A stretch of DNA of 58,605 bases from contig DEJO01000036.1 of NCBI GenBank assembly GCA_002353555.1, positions 9,243 to 67,847 on the forward strand, given 5' to 3'. Within the stretch, counting starts at the first letter, position 1, and every line of letters begins with the position of its first letter. The position numbers were made by a program, and so were the translations under genes. The notes under the pieces were generated by a model. That model worked only from the letters and a program-made list of their open reading frames with translations, did no database searches and was not told the DNA's origin. The stretch is from Prevotella sp. UBA2746. Its GTDB lineage: Bacteria > Bacteroidota > Bacteroidia > Bacteroidales > Bacteroidaceae. Below, piece by piece: positions 34,218-43,755 of this stretch.

Positions 34218-35705
34218 ATGTCTTCATTTGTTGCAGATAAAATTGTGATGGACGGTCTGACCTTTGATGACGTCCTTTTGGTTCCAGCTTATTCAGAAGT
34301 ACTGCCGAAAACGGTGGAGTTGTCAACGCGGTTCTCTCGCCATATCGAACTGAATGTTCCGTTCGTGACGGCGGCAATGGATACCGTGACTGAGTCGGCA
34401 ATGGCGATTGCCATAGCTCGTGAAGGTGGCATCGGTGTGATTCATAAGAATATGTCGGTAGAGGCTCAGGCACGTGAGGTGGCTATCGTAAAGCGTGCTG
34501 AAAATGGCATGATCTACGACCCGGTGACTATCCGTAAGGGATGTACTGTACAAGATGCCCTTGACATCATGGCTGAATACCATATCGGTGGCATTCCTGT
34601 CGTTGATGAAGAGAACCATCTGGTGGGCATTGTCACCAACAGAGACCTGCGCTTTGAGCGTCGTCTTGACAAGATGATTGACGATGTGATGACAAAGGAG
34701 AACCTGGTGACAACACATCAGCAAACAGACTTGGCTGCCGCTGCACAGATTCTACAGGAGAACAAGATAGAGAAACTCCCTGTCGTTGACAAGGAGAACC
34801 ATTTGGTTGGTCTGATTACCTACAAGGACATTACGAAGGCAAAGGATAAGCCCATGGCTTGTAAAGACGAGAAAGGTCGCCTGCGCGTGGCTGCCGGTGT
34901 GGGCGTCACGGCAGATACCTTGGAGCGTATGCAGGCGCTGGTTGAGGCAGGTGCCGATGCTATTGTCATCGATACTGCTCATGGACATTCGAAAGGTGTT
35001 ATAGAAAAACTGGTAGAGGCTAAGCATTCTTTCCCCAATATCGACATCGTTGTAGGTAATGTGGCTACTGGCGAAGCTGCTAAGTTGCTTGTAGAGAACG
35101 GTGCTGATGCTATTAAGGTGGGCATAGGTCCGGGTAGCATTTGTACGACCCGTGTCGTCGCTGGTGTTGGTGTACCTCAGCTGAGTGCCGTCTATGATGT
35201 CTTCAGTGCGCTGAAAGGTACGGGTGTGCCTCTCATTGCCGATGGTGGTCTGCGCTATTCCGGAGACATCGTGAAGGCATTGGCTGCTGGTGGCAGTAGT
35301 GTGATGATTGGTTCTCTGGTGGCTGGTACTGAGGAGAGTCCTGGCGATACCATCATTTTCAATGGACGTAAGTTCAAGAGTTATCGAGGCATGGGCTCTT
35401 TAGAGGCTATGGAACAGAAGCATGGCTCTAAAGACCGTTATTTCCAAGGCGACACAAAGGATGTGAAGAAGCTTGTCCCAGAGGGCATTGCCGGTCGCGT
35501 ACCTTACAAAGGTACCGTTCAGGAAGTCATCTATCAGCTTATTGGCGGACTGCGTTCTGGTATGGGCTATTGTGGAGCTGCTTCTATAGAGTGTCTGCAT
35601 AATGCCAAGTTCGTGCGTATCACCAATGCCGGCGTGATGGAAAGCCATCCTCATGACATTACAATCACCAGTGAAGCACCGAACTATTCGCGTCCGAACA
35701 GTTGA
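34218..35705 (+). CDS. guaB: IMP dehydrogenase
   Basis: 495-aa NAD-dependent oxidation of IMP to XMP, the committed step of GMP synthesis. The TIM barrel is interrupted by two CBS domains (about residues 95-205), and the catalytic Cys sits in GPGSICTTR. ADGGLRYSGDI and the flap arginine/tyrosine region follow. Own promoter close upstream; the foldase genes follow 33 bp later. Confidence 0.97.
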   Translation: MSSFVADKIVMDGLTFDDVLLVPAYSEVLPKTVELSTRFSRHIELNVPFVTAAMDTVTESAMAIAIAREGGIGVIHKNMSVEAQAREVAIVKRAENGMIYDPVTIRKGCTVQDALDIMAEYHIGGIPVVDEENHLVGIVTNRDLRFERRLDKMIDDVMTKENLVTTHQQTDLAAAAQILQENKIEKLPVVDKENHLVGLITYKDITKAKDKPMACKDEKGRLRVAAGVGVTADTLERMQALVEAGADAIVIDTAHGHSKGVIEKLVEAKHSFPNIDIVVGNVATGEAAKLLVENGADAIKVGIGPGSICTTRVVAGVGVPQLSAVYDVFSALKGTGVPLIADGGLRYSGDIVKALAAGGSSVMIGSLVAGTEESPGDTIIFNGRKFKSYRGMGSLEAMEQKHGSKDRYFQGDTKDVKKLVPEGIAGRVPYKGTVQEVIYQLIGGLRSGMGYCGAASIECLHNAKFVRITNAGVMESHPHDITITSEAPNYSRPNS

Positions 35706-35738
35706 TTTTGAGAATACACAATTTACAATACTATAAGA

Positions 35739-37160
35739 ATGAAATCGAGAATGTTATTTGCTGCCCTGCTGTTTGTGGCTTCGGCAGTACAGGCGCAAGA
35801 CGATCCGACGATTATGACCATTAACGGTCAGCCCGTCAGCCGTTCAGAGTTTGAATATTCATACAACAAGAACAATGCCGACGGTGTCATTGACAAGAAG
35901 AACGTAGAAGAATACGTTGACCTGTTTGTCAACTACAAGCTGAAGGTGCAGGCTGCCCTTGATGCAAAACTGGATACGCTGTCTTCGTTCAAGAAGGAAT
36001 TTCTTACCTATCGTGACCAACAGATTCGTCCGTCGTTCGTCTCTGATGCCGACGTTGAGAAGGAGGCTCAGAACTATTATGCCAAACTGGTAGAACAGAT
36101 TGGCCCGCGTGGTCTTTTCACGTGTTCTCATATCTTGTTGCGCCTCGACCAAAAGGCAGACAAGAGTACACAGGACGCAGCGAAGGTGCGCATCGACTCT
36201 GTATACAACGCCCTGAAGGGCGGTGCCGACTTTGCAGAACTGGCTAAGAAGGTTTCGCAGGATCCAGGTACGGCCCGTAATGGCGGCTTGTTGCCCACGA
36301 TGGGGCCGGGTCAGCTCGTGAAGGAGTTCGAAGATGTTGCATATTCCTTGAAAGATGGCGAGATGAGTAGCCCTTTCCTCAGTCCCTACGGCTATCATAT
36401 CATCAAGATGAAGGAGCGTTCTCAGGTTCCTCCTTACGACTCGTTGCATACCAACATCGTGCGCTTCCTGGAGGCACGCGGCATCCGTGAGAAGATTGTC
36501 GACGACAAGATTGCTGCACAAGTGAAAGAGCAGGAAGGGAAGATTACGGCTGAGGATATCCTGAATAAGAAAGCTGAAGAAATGCAGGCAAACGATGCCG
36601 ATTTGAAGAACCTGATTCGCGAATATCATGACGGTCTGCTGCTGTTCGAAATCAGTAACCGTGAAGTGTGGGACAAGGCTGCCAAGGATAACGAAGGATT
36701 GGCACAATATTTCAAGAAGAACAAAAAGAAATACAAATGGGACTCCCCACGTTTCAAGGGTATAGCCTATCATGTGAAAGAGCAGGCTGACGTGAAAGCT
36801 GTCAAGAACAGCGTCAAGGGACTGCCCTTCGACCAGTGGGCTGAGCAGTTGCGCAAGACGTTCAACAACGATTCTATTATCCGTATCCGCGTAGAGAAGG
36901 GCATCTTCAAGCAAGGTGATAACAAGCTCATCGACCGCGAAGTGTTCAAGCAGAAGGTAGAAGTGCCGCAGACCAAAGGCTATCCTATTGATGCTGTCTT
37001 CGGCAAGAAATTGTCTGCGCCCAAGGAGTTTGATGATGTGCGTGGCTTGGTTACGGCAGATTATCAGGATGCCTTGGAAAAAGAGTGGATTGCTCAGTTG
37101 CGTAAAAAGTACCCTGTAACGGTTTATAAGGAGGTACTTGCTACAGTAAATAAGCATTAA
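35739..37160 (+). CDS. Periplasmic SurA-like peptidyl-prolyl isomerase
   Basis: 473 aa with signal peptide MKSRMLFAALLFVASAVQAQ. After an N-terminal helical region a parvulin (PPIC) domain spans about residues 125-235 (TCSHILLRL, NGGLLPTMGPGQLVKEFE, PYGYHIIKM). The C-terminal half is helical and lysine rich, with a second PPIC-like section too weak to name. It assists outer membrane protein folding. It is followed 2 bp later by another SurA-like gene and then LptA-like and mutL. Confidence 0.88.
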   Translation: MKSRMLFAALLFVASAVQAQDDPTIMTINGQPVSRSEFEYSYNKNNADGVIDKKNVEEYVDLFVNYKLKVQAALDAKLDTLSSFKKEFLTYRDQQIRPSFVSDADVEKEAQNYYAKLVEQIGPRGLFTCSHILLRLDQKADKSTQDAAKVRIDSVYNALKGGADFAELAKKVSQDPGTARNGGLLPTMGPGQLVKEFEDVAYSLKDGEMSSPFLSPYGYHIIKMKERSQVPPYDSLHTNIVRFLEARGIREKIVDDKIAAQVKEQEGKITAEDILNKKAEEMQANDADLKNLIREYHDGLLLFEISNREVWDKAAKDNEGLAQYFKKNKKKYKWDSPRFKGIAYHVKEQADVKAVKNSVKGLPFDQWAEQLRKTFNNDSIIRIRVEKGIFKQGDNKLIDREVFKQKVEVPQTKGYPIDAVFGKKLSAPKEFDDVRGLVTADYQDALEKEWIAQLRKKYPVTVYKEVLATVNKH

Positions 37161-37162
37161 GA

Positions 37163-38623
37163 ATGATGATGAAATACAGGAAATCTCAAGTCTGTGTGGT
37201 CACAGCATTGGCTGTCACGATAGCATTAGGGCTCAATGCCCGTGTGGGTAAGGCTCATGCCAATCTGTTTGCTCAGGAAGACTCTGCTGTAGTGGATTCT
37301 GTTGTCGTACAAGCTGATGACAAGTCAGGATCCGTTATAGACGAGGTGGTCTGGGTTGTCGGTGACGAAGCTATCTTGAAATCAGACATTGAAGTGCACA
37401 AGATTTCTATGGAGATGGAAGGTAAGACGCTGACAGAAGAGGAGACGTGTCAAATCCCAGAAGAACTTGCCCTTCAGAAATTGTTCCTTCATCAGGCAGC
37501 CATTGACAGTATAGAGGTTTCCGAGGCTGAAATCAACCAAGGTGTTGAACAGCGCATCAACTACTGGATACAAGATCCGCGCGTCGGTTCCAAAGAGCGT
37601 CTTGAGGCTATGCAGAAAAAGAGTATATCGCAGCTGCGCCAAGAGATGCACGATGAATACAAGAACCAGATGCTGACTCAGCGCATGCAACAGAAGCTGG
37701 TCGAAAACCTGAAGATGTCACCGGCAGAAGTACGTGCCTATTTCAAGAACCTTCCGGAAGACAGTCTGCCACAGATTCCTACTCAGGTAGAGGTGCAGCT
37801 GCTGACACTCACTCCACGTATAGCCCCCGAAGAAATCAACCGTGTGAAAGATCAGTTACGTGAATATACGGAACGTGTGACAAAGGGTGAAACGTCTTTT
37901 GCTACGTTGGCACGTTTCTATTCCGAGGATCCAGGTTCAGCACGTCAGGGCGGTGAACTCGGCTATACTGGTCGTGGCATGTTAGACCCAGCTTTTGCTG
38001 CTGTGGCTTTCAACCTCACAGACCCCAAGAAAATTTCCAAGATTGTCGAGACGGAGTTCGGCTTCCATATTATCCAGCTGATAGACCGTCGTGGCGAGAA
38101 GATTAACTGCCGTCATATCCTCCTGAAACCGAACATCTCACAAGAAGCTATCGAAGAGACCAAGATCCGTCTGGACTCGGTAGCCAAGGAAATTCGAAAT
38201 GGAAAGTATACGTTTGAGACGGCGGTAGCCTATGTTTCCGATGACAAGGGCACCCGTAGCAACAACGGACTGATGGTCAATGCGTCGGAGAATGCGCAGA
38301 CTTCACGCTTCAAGATGAAAGACCTGCCGTCAGAAGTGGCGCGTGTCGTTGAGGGAATGAAGGTTGGCGACGTGTCAGATGCCTTCGAGATGACTAATTC
38401 CAAAGGCAAGAAAGTGGTGGCTCTTGTGAAGCTGAAAGACAGGCTTAATGCCCATCGTGCCACGATAACAGAAGATTTCCAGGCCATGAAGGACATCGTG
38501 CTGGCTCAACGGCGCGCAGAAACACTCAAGAAGTGGGTGGCAGACAAGATCAAGGACACGTATGTACGCATGAGTCCGGAGTATGATAACTGCAAATTTG
38601 TATATGAAGGTTGGCGGAAATGA
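37163..38623 (+). CDS. surA: SurA-family peptidyl-prolyl isomerase
   Basis: 486 aa. A cleavable N-terminal segment is present, then the SurA N-domain (DEVVWVVGDEAILKSDIE) and two parvulin domains, roughly residues 205-310 and 315-410 (GGELGYTGRGMLDPAFA; INCRHILLKP). It probably escorts beta-barrel proteins in the periplasm. It starts 2 bp after the preceding foldase and its stop overlaps the next ATG by 4 bp, so translation is coupled. Confidence 0.88.
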   Translation: MMMKYRKSQVCVVTALAVTIALGLNARVGKAHANLFAQEDSAVVDSVVVQADDKSGSVIDEVVWVVGDEAILKSDIEVHKISMEMEGKTLTEEETCQIPEELALQKLFLHQAAIDSIEVSEAEINQGVEQRINYWIQDPRVGSKERLEAMQKKSISQLRQEMHDEYKNQMLTQRMQQKLVENLKMSPAEVRAYFKNLPEDSLPQIPTQVEVQLLTLTPRIAPEEINRVKDQLREYTERVTKGETSFATLARFYSEDPGSARQGGELGYTGRGMLDPAFAAVAFNLTDPKKISKIVETEFGFHIIQLIDRRGEKINCRHILLKPNISQEAIEETKIRLDSVAKEIRNGKYTFETAVAYVSDDKGTRSNNGLMVNASENAQTSRFKMKDLPSEVARVVEGMKVGDVSDAFEMTNSKGKKVVALVKLKDRLNAHRATITEDFQAMKDIVLAQRRAETLKKWVADKIKDTYVRMSPEYDNCKFVYEGWRK

Positions 38624-40338
38624 CAATAGATAACAATCGCATCTACGCATTGGCGGGCGGGCATAGGATCATGGTCATGATGGTTCTATGCCTGTTTGGA
38701 CTATGCTTGTCTATTCCGGCTTACGCTCAGAAGAAGGGCAGGGCAAAAGACGAGAAGGTATATCTCGACCATGCGGACGAGCTTCGTTATGACCAGTTTC
38801 TTAAACCAGGCGTTCAGATAGTAAAAGGACGAGTACATTTCCGCTATCAAGATACGCAACTCTTCTGTGACAGCGCTTATTTCAATCAAGACCAGAATAC
38901 GTTTCAGGCTTTCGGACATGTACACATGAAGAAGAGCAAGGGCATCACGATGACCTGCGACTGGGCAGAATACAACAGCCAGTCGGAACTGTTCCGAGCC
39001 CGCCGCCATGTTGTCCTGACTCAGCCAGGACGTTCCCTCCATTGCGACAGCCTTGACTACAACAGCGGTACGGAGTATGCCAACTTCTTCGGTGATGGGG
39101 GCGGCAGACTGGTGAGTGGGAAGAACTCTGTCACTTCTTTGCAAGGCGAATACTATATAGACCAGCATGAAGCCAACTTCTACGAGAACGTGGTGATGAA
39201 AAGTCCTAAGTATACCATCAATACCGAGCACCTGAACTACAACACCCAGACTGAAGAAGCCCATGTCATCGGCCCGTCGGTCATTAAAGGCACCAACGGA
39301 GAGGTCGTCCATACTGAAGACGGCTACTACTATAGCAAGACCGACCGAATGGAATTGAACGGACACTCCACCATCACCTCTAAGGAACGTGATGTAGAAG
39401 GCGATAAAATCAAGTATAACACGAAGACGGGAGAGAGTGAGGGGCATGGTAACGTGAAGATTGTAGACAAACTCAACAACCGAGTGATGACGGGTGACCA
39501 CCTCTTCTATAATGAGAAGCGAAGGGTGGGGCGGGGCGAAGGTAACGTCGTCTACGTAGATCGTAAGAACAAGAACTCCCTGCATGCCGATATCGTCAAC
39601 TATACCGATTCGGCTGCCATTGCCTACGGTCACGCATTGGTCAAGGAGTTCTCACAGAAAGACACGCTATATATGCATGCTGATACGCTTCGTATGAAGG
39701 CGTTCCACCTGGACACCGACTCACTCTACCGTGAGGTTTACTGTTATTATCACGTGCGTGCTTATCGCAAGGACTTGCAGGCAGTGTGCAACTATCTGGT
39801 GTTCAATTCCAAAGACTCGTGTATGACACTTCGCCAAGACCCTATTCTGTGGAACGAGAACCGCCAGTTGGTGGGCGACTCTATTCGCGTTTTCATGAAT
39901 GACTCTACTATCCGCGAGGCACATGTCTATGGTAATGCTTTCTCCGTTGAAGAGGTCCGTGACAAAAAGCACTTCAACCAAATCTCCTCAAAGTTGATGC
40001 ATGCCTACTTTGAGAAGGGGGAACTGCGGTGCAACGAAGCCGTGGGCAACGTGTTGACCATCTATTATCCGGAAGACGACAAGGACAGTTCCATCATCGG
40101 ACTGAACTATCTGGAGACAGACACCATGAGGATGTATATGGGTGAGCGTCGCAAGCTGAAACGGATATGGACTTCTAAGTTCACGGCTACGCTCTATCCG
40201 TTGACGCAACTGCCTCCCGGCAGGCAGTTCCTGCCCCAGTATGCGTGGTATGAAGAGATACGGCCGCGCAGTAAGGACGACCTCTACCGCTGGGTCAGCA
40301 AGGATGAGGCTTTAAAAGGGAAAGGAGGAACCAACTGA
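38620..40338 (+). CDS. OstA/LptA-like periplasmic protein
   Basis: About 572 aa. The ATG at 38620 overlaps the surA stop as ATGA; an upstream TTG is unlikely. The N-terminus has a hydrophobic export segment (MVLCLFGLCLSIPAYAQ). The rest is a run of short beta repeats of OstA type (DQFLKPGVQIVKGRVHFR, MELNGHSTITSKERD). Such proteins bridge or assist lipopolysaccharide transport to the outer membrane. Length is far above E. coli LptA (about 185 aa), as usual in Bacteroidetes. Confidence 0.82.
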   Translation: MTIDNNRIYALAGGHRIMVMMVLCLFGLCLSIPAYAQKKGRAKDEKVYLDHADELRYDQFLKPGVQIVKGRVHFRYQDTQLFCDSAYFNQDQNTFQAFGHVHMKKSKGITMTCDWAEYNSQSELFRARRHVVLTQPGRSLHCDSLDYNSGTEYANFFGDGGGRLVSGKNSVTSLQGEYYIDQHEANFYENVVMKSPKYTINTEHLNYNTQTEEAHVIGPSVIKGTNGEVVHTEDGYYYSKTDRMELNGHSTITSKERDVEGDKIKYNTKTGESEGHGNVKIVDKLNNRVMTGDHLFYNEKRRVGRGEGNVVYVDRKNKNSLHADIVNYTDSAAIAYGHALVKEFSQKDTLYMHADTLRMKAFHLDTDSLYREVYCYYHVRAYRKDLQAVCNYLVFNSKDSCMTLRQDPILWNENRQLVGDSIRVFMNDSTIREAHVYGNAFSVEEVRDKKHFNQISSKLMHAYFEKGELRCNEAVGNVLTIYYPEDDKDSSIIGLNYLETDTMRMYMGERRKLKRIWTSKFTATLYPLTQLPPGRQFLPQYAWYEEIRPRSKDDLYRWVSKDEALKGKGGTN

Positions 40339-40339
40339 G

Positions 40340-42157
40340 ATGAGTGATATTATACAACTGTTACCCGATTCCGTCGCCAACCAGATAGCGGCAGGTGAAG
40401 TGATACAGCGGCCGGCTTCCGTCATTAAGGAACTGGTGGAGAATGCTGTTGACGCTGATGCACATCGTATCGACGTATTGGTGGTAGATGCCGGCCGCAC
40501 CTCCATACAGGTTATTGACGACGGCAAGGGTATGTCTGAAACCGATGCCCGCCTGTCGTTTGAGCGTCATGCCACCTCGAAGATACGTCATGCCGATGAC
40601 CTTTTCGCCCTTCACACGATGGGGTTCCGAGGTGAGGCTCTCGCGTCGATAGCTGCTGTGGCGCAGGTAGAGTTGAAGACTCGTCTGCGTGGAGCCGATG
40701 TCGGTACCCATCTTTCAGTTGCCGGCAGCCGTTTCGTTGGACAGGAGCCGTGCTCTTGTCCTGAAGGTAGCAACTTCATTATCGAGAACTTGTTCTATAA
40801 TGTCCCTGCCCGTCGCAAGTTCTTGAAGTCGAATACTACCGAACTGAATAATATCATGACGGCTTTCGAACGCATCGTACTTGTCTATCCCGACATCGCC
40901 TTTACCTTCCACAGCAACGGAGTGGAGCTTTACAACCTGAAAGCTGCCAGTATGCGCCAACGCATCCTTGACGTGTTCGGAAAGAAAATCAACCAAGACT
41001 TGCTGGGCGTGGACGTAGAGACGACGATTTGCACCATCCATGGCTTCGTGGGCAAGCCTGAGACCGCCCGTAAGAAGGGTATGAAGCAATACTTCTTTGT
41101 CAACGGGCGCTACATGCGCCATCCTTATTTCCACAAGGCTGTCGTTAATGCCTTTGAACGTCTGGTTCCTGTTGGCGAACAAGTCAGCTATTTCCTCTAT
41201 TTCGATGTTCCCTCAGCTGACATCGATGTGAACATCCATCCCACGAAGACGGAAATCAAGTTTGAGAACGAGCAGGCGGTATGGCAGATACTTTCTGCTG
41301 CCGTCAAGGATGCCGTAGGTAAGTTCAGCGGCATACCTTCCATTGACTTCGACGTGCAGGGCAGTCCCGACATTCCGGTCTTCGACCCTACGCGTCAGGC
41401 TCAGGCTCCTCATGTCAACTATAACCCGTCCTATAATCCGTTTAAGGAAACTGCAGCTATCAGGCAGCCTTCACAACCTTCACAACCTTCCGTGCCCAAA
41501 AACTGGGAAGAACTCTATGAAGGTGCTGCCAGCATACAGCAGGACCTCTTCGATGCAGACATGGAGAAGTCCGAAGAGAGCATCATAGCCGATAAGTCAC
41601 CCGTCCATTACCAGTACAAAGGACAATACATCATGACAGCGGTGAAGTCGGGACTGATGGTCATCGACCAGCATCGCGCGCACGTACGTATATTATATGA
41701 GCAGTATCTGAACCGAAGCCGTGACCGCAAGATGGAGGCACAGAAGGTGCTCTTCCCTGAAGCCATTCAGCTTTCGCAGTCTGATGATGTTCTCATGGAA
41801 ATGATGGTGGAGGAGATGCAGGAGATGGGTTTCGAGCTGACGCCGCTGGGTGGAGGAAGCTATGCCGTCAATGCGGTACCGGCTGCCTTGGAAGGTGTCA
41901 AGGTGTCTTCGTTGCTTACCGATATGATAGCTGATGCTCGTGAGAAAGGTGTGAAGTTGAAGGACGAGATATGCCAGTCACTGGCTCTGAGCATGGCTCG
42001 TTGTGCTGCCGTCCCTTATGGCCAAGTCTTGAACAACGACGAGATGGAAAATCTTGTCAATGCTCTTTTCGTCTGTTCCAATGTCAATTATACACCCGAC
42101 GGAAAGCTCATCCTCGGTATTTTGCCCCAACATGATATCGAAGAATTGCTGCATTAA
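40340..42157 (+). CDS. mutL: DNA mismatch repair protein MutL
   Basis: 605 aa. The GHKL ATPase domain is complete (LVENAVDADA, DDGKGM, HATSKI, GFRGEAL), followed by the transducer region, a Pro/Gln-rich linker with a short QPSQPSQPS run, and the C-terminal dimerisation domain. In that domain the endonuclease motif DQHA(x)2E(x)4E reads DQHRAHVRILYE, lacking the A and the first E, and the CPHGRP motif is degenerate, so nicking activity is doubtful. It starts one base after the LptA-like stop. Confidence 0.95.
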   Translation: MSDIIQLLPDSVANQIAAGEVIQRPASVIKELVENAVDADAHRIDVLVVDAGRTSIQVIDDGKGMSETDARLSFERHATSKIRHADDLFALHTMGFRGEALASIAAVAQVELKTRLRGADVGTHLSVAGSRFVGQEPCSCPEGSNFIIENLFYNVPARRKFLKSNTTELNNIMTAFERIVLVYPDIAFTFHSNGVELYNLKAASMRQRILDVFGKKINQDLLGVDVETTICTIHGFVGKPETARKKGMKQYFFVNGRYMRHPYFHKAVVNAFERLVPVGEQVSYFLYFDVPSADIDVNIHPTKTEIKFENEQAVWQILSAAVKDAVGKFSGIPSIDFDVQGSPDIPVFDPTRQAQAPHVNYNPSYNPFKETAAIRQPSQPSQPSVPKNWEELYEGAASIQQDLFDADMEKSEESIIADKSPVHYQYKGQYIMTAVKSGLMVIDQHRAHVRILYEQYLNRSRDRKMEAQKVLFPEAIQLSQSDDVLMEMMVEEMQEMGFELTPLGGGSYAVNAVPAALEGVKVSSLLTDMIADAREKGVKLKDEICQSLALSMARCAAVPYGQVLNNDEMENLVNALFVCSNVNYTPDGKLILGILPQHDIEELLH

Positions 42158-42255
42158 TTCTTGGTGAGATACTGTTTGCCCCCACAAAAAGCATTTTTTT
42201 TTCGTTTTAGGGACATTTTTTTTTGTAAAAAGTAATAAGAATTGAAATTAATTGC

Positions 42256-42263
42256 TATCTTTG
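42256..42263 (+). promoter_or_regulatory. Promoter of the OmpA-family gene
   Basis: TATCTTTG followed by CAG, giving a leader of about 65 bases before the ATG at 42331. The A+T-rich leader suits strong expression. Confidence 0.6.
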
Positions 42264-42330
42264 CAGCGCAATTCATGAATATTTTTAGCTAAATAAAGAC
42301 TCATTTTTTGATTTTATTAATAAAAAGGTT

Positions 42331-43494
42331 ATGAAAAAATTATTGATTGTATTGGCTTTTGCCGGTGTTTCTGTGGCATCTTTTGCACAGGAAAGTAAAC
42401 ACAGCGTGGCTACCAATTCATTCTGGAGCAACTGGTTCATCCAGGGCGGTTTCGACTGGAATGCTTGGTACACAGCAACTGAACATGGCGCAGGTATGGC
42501 CCGTAGCCCGTTCAAGAAGTTCCGTTCAAGCCCAGGTGCAGCTATCGCTATTGGTAAGTGGTTCGCTCCTGAGGTCGGTGTACGTTTGAAGGCTCAGGGT
42601 ATCTGGTCTCGTACCATTACCTCTGTTTACGACAAGAACGGTACCTTTAACAAGTACTGGGTTCTCAACGGTCAGGTACTGTTGAATGCCAGCAACATCT
42701 TCTGCGGCTACAACGAGAACCGCGTGCTGAACATCATCCCGTTCTTCGGTGCTGGTCTCGGTCGTACCATGACCCACGACCTCTACGCTATGGACCTGAA
42801 CGTTGGTGTACAGGCACAGTTCAAGGTTTCTAAGAAGTTCGGCGCATACCTCGAATTAGGTTGGAACCGTTTCGAGGGTGATATCGACGGTGGTGAGTAT
42901 GGCGGTGGTCGTCGTGGATGGGATTCTCACGACAACAACATCTACGCTGAAGTCGGTATTACCTACAACCTCGGCCGTTCTGGTTGGAACAAGGTACCTG
43001 ATGTAGACGCTATCAACGCTGCTCACCAGGCTGCTATCGACGCTCTCAACGCTAAGCTCCGCGATGCTGAGGCTGAGAACGCCCGTCTGCGCAAGCTCCT
43101 CGACCAGCCGAAGGTTGTTGAGAAGGTATCTGAGTCTGTTAAGGAATTCATCACCACTCCGGTTTCTGTATTCTTCAACCTGGCTAAGGTTGACGTAGCA
43201 AACCCGAAGGACCTCGTCAACGTTCGTGCTCTTGCTAAGTATGCTAAGGACAACGACGCAAGCGTCCTCGTAACTGGTTATGCTGACAGCTCTACCGGTT
43301 CTCCCGCCACCAACGAGAAACTCTCTCAGAAGCGTGCTGAGACCGTTAAGAACGAACTCATCGGCATGGGTGTTTCTGCAAGCAAGATCTCTACCGCTGC
43401 TAAGGGTGGTGTGAACATCCTCGGTGTTGACCTGCCGAAGGACTTCGACCGTCGTGCTACCGTTCAGATCACAGAGGTTCCTGAGAAGAAGTAA
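42331..43494 (+). CDS. OmpA-family outer membrane protein
   Basis: 387 aa. The signal peptide MKKLLIVLAFAGVSVASFAQ precedes an N-terminal beta-barrel (about residues 20-215), a heptad-like stretch (AIDALNAKLRDAEAENARL), and a C-terminal peptidoglycan-binding OmpA domain (VLVTGYADSSTG, KLSQKRAETVKNEL). Codon use is strongly biased, as in highly expressed genes. It links the outer membrane to peptidoglycan. Own promoter and a strong terminator behind. Confidence 0.92.
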   Translation: MKKLLIVLAFAGVSVASFAQESKHSVATNSFWSNWFIQGGFDWNAWYTATEHGAGMARSPFKKFRSSPGAAIAIGKWFAPEVGVRLKAQGIWSRTITSVYDKNGTFNKYWVLNGQVLLNASNIFCGYNENRVLNIIPFFGAGLGRTMTHDLYAMDLNVGVQAQFKVSKKFGAYLELGWNRFEGDIDGGEYGGGRRGWDSHDNNIYAEVGITYNLGRSGWNKVPDVDAINAAHQAAIDALNAKLRDAEAENARLRKLLDQPKVVEKVSESVKEFITTPVSVFFNLAKVDVANPKDLVNVRALAKYAKDNDASVLVTGYADSSTGSPATNEKLSQKRAETVKNELIGMGVSASKISTAAKGGVNILGVDLPKDFDRRATVQITEVPEKK

Positions 43495-43521
43495 TCTTGC
43501 GACTGATACAAAACAGATAAA

Positions 43522-43557
43522 AGAAGGTGTCTCTCTTTTTGAGAGACATCTTTTTTA
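43522..43557 (+). terminator. Terminator of the OmpA-family gene
   Basis: AAGGTGTCTCTC pairs with GAGAGACATCTT (one G:T) around a T-rich loop and is followed by a T6 tract. Confidence 0.85.
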
Positions 43558-43714
43558 TATAATAGAAGTATTACTTATCCTGGACGCATATCCCCAACTG
43601 CTTATCCCAAACAGACCACTTTCAAGATAGAAGTGCAATTTTTGAAGTGAAGTGTGACGGATTATCCTCCCTGAGGAGCGCCCGTAATTGGCCAGCAATG
43701 CAAATAACAATAAA

Positions 43715-43732
43715 GGGAGACCGCAGTCTCCC
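43715..43732 (+). promoter_or_regulatory. Hairpin in the transposase leader
   Basis: The perfect stem GGGAGAC/GTCTCCC with loop CGCA lies just before the TAATTTTG box (43743-43750). It may block read-through from outside promoters, as seen in other IS elements. Confidence 0.55.
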
Positions 43733-43742
43733 GAAGATTAAG

Positions 43743-43750
43743 TAATTTTG
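43743..43750 (+). promoter_or_regulatory. Transposase promoter -7 box
   Basis: TAATTTTG ends 5 bases before the transposase ATG (43756), so a transcript from it would be nearly leaderless. Confidence 0.45.
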
Positions 43751-43755
43751 CATTG

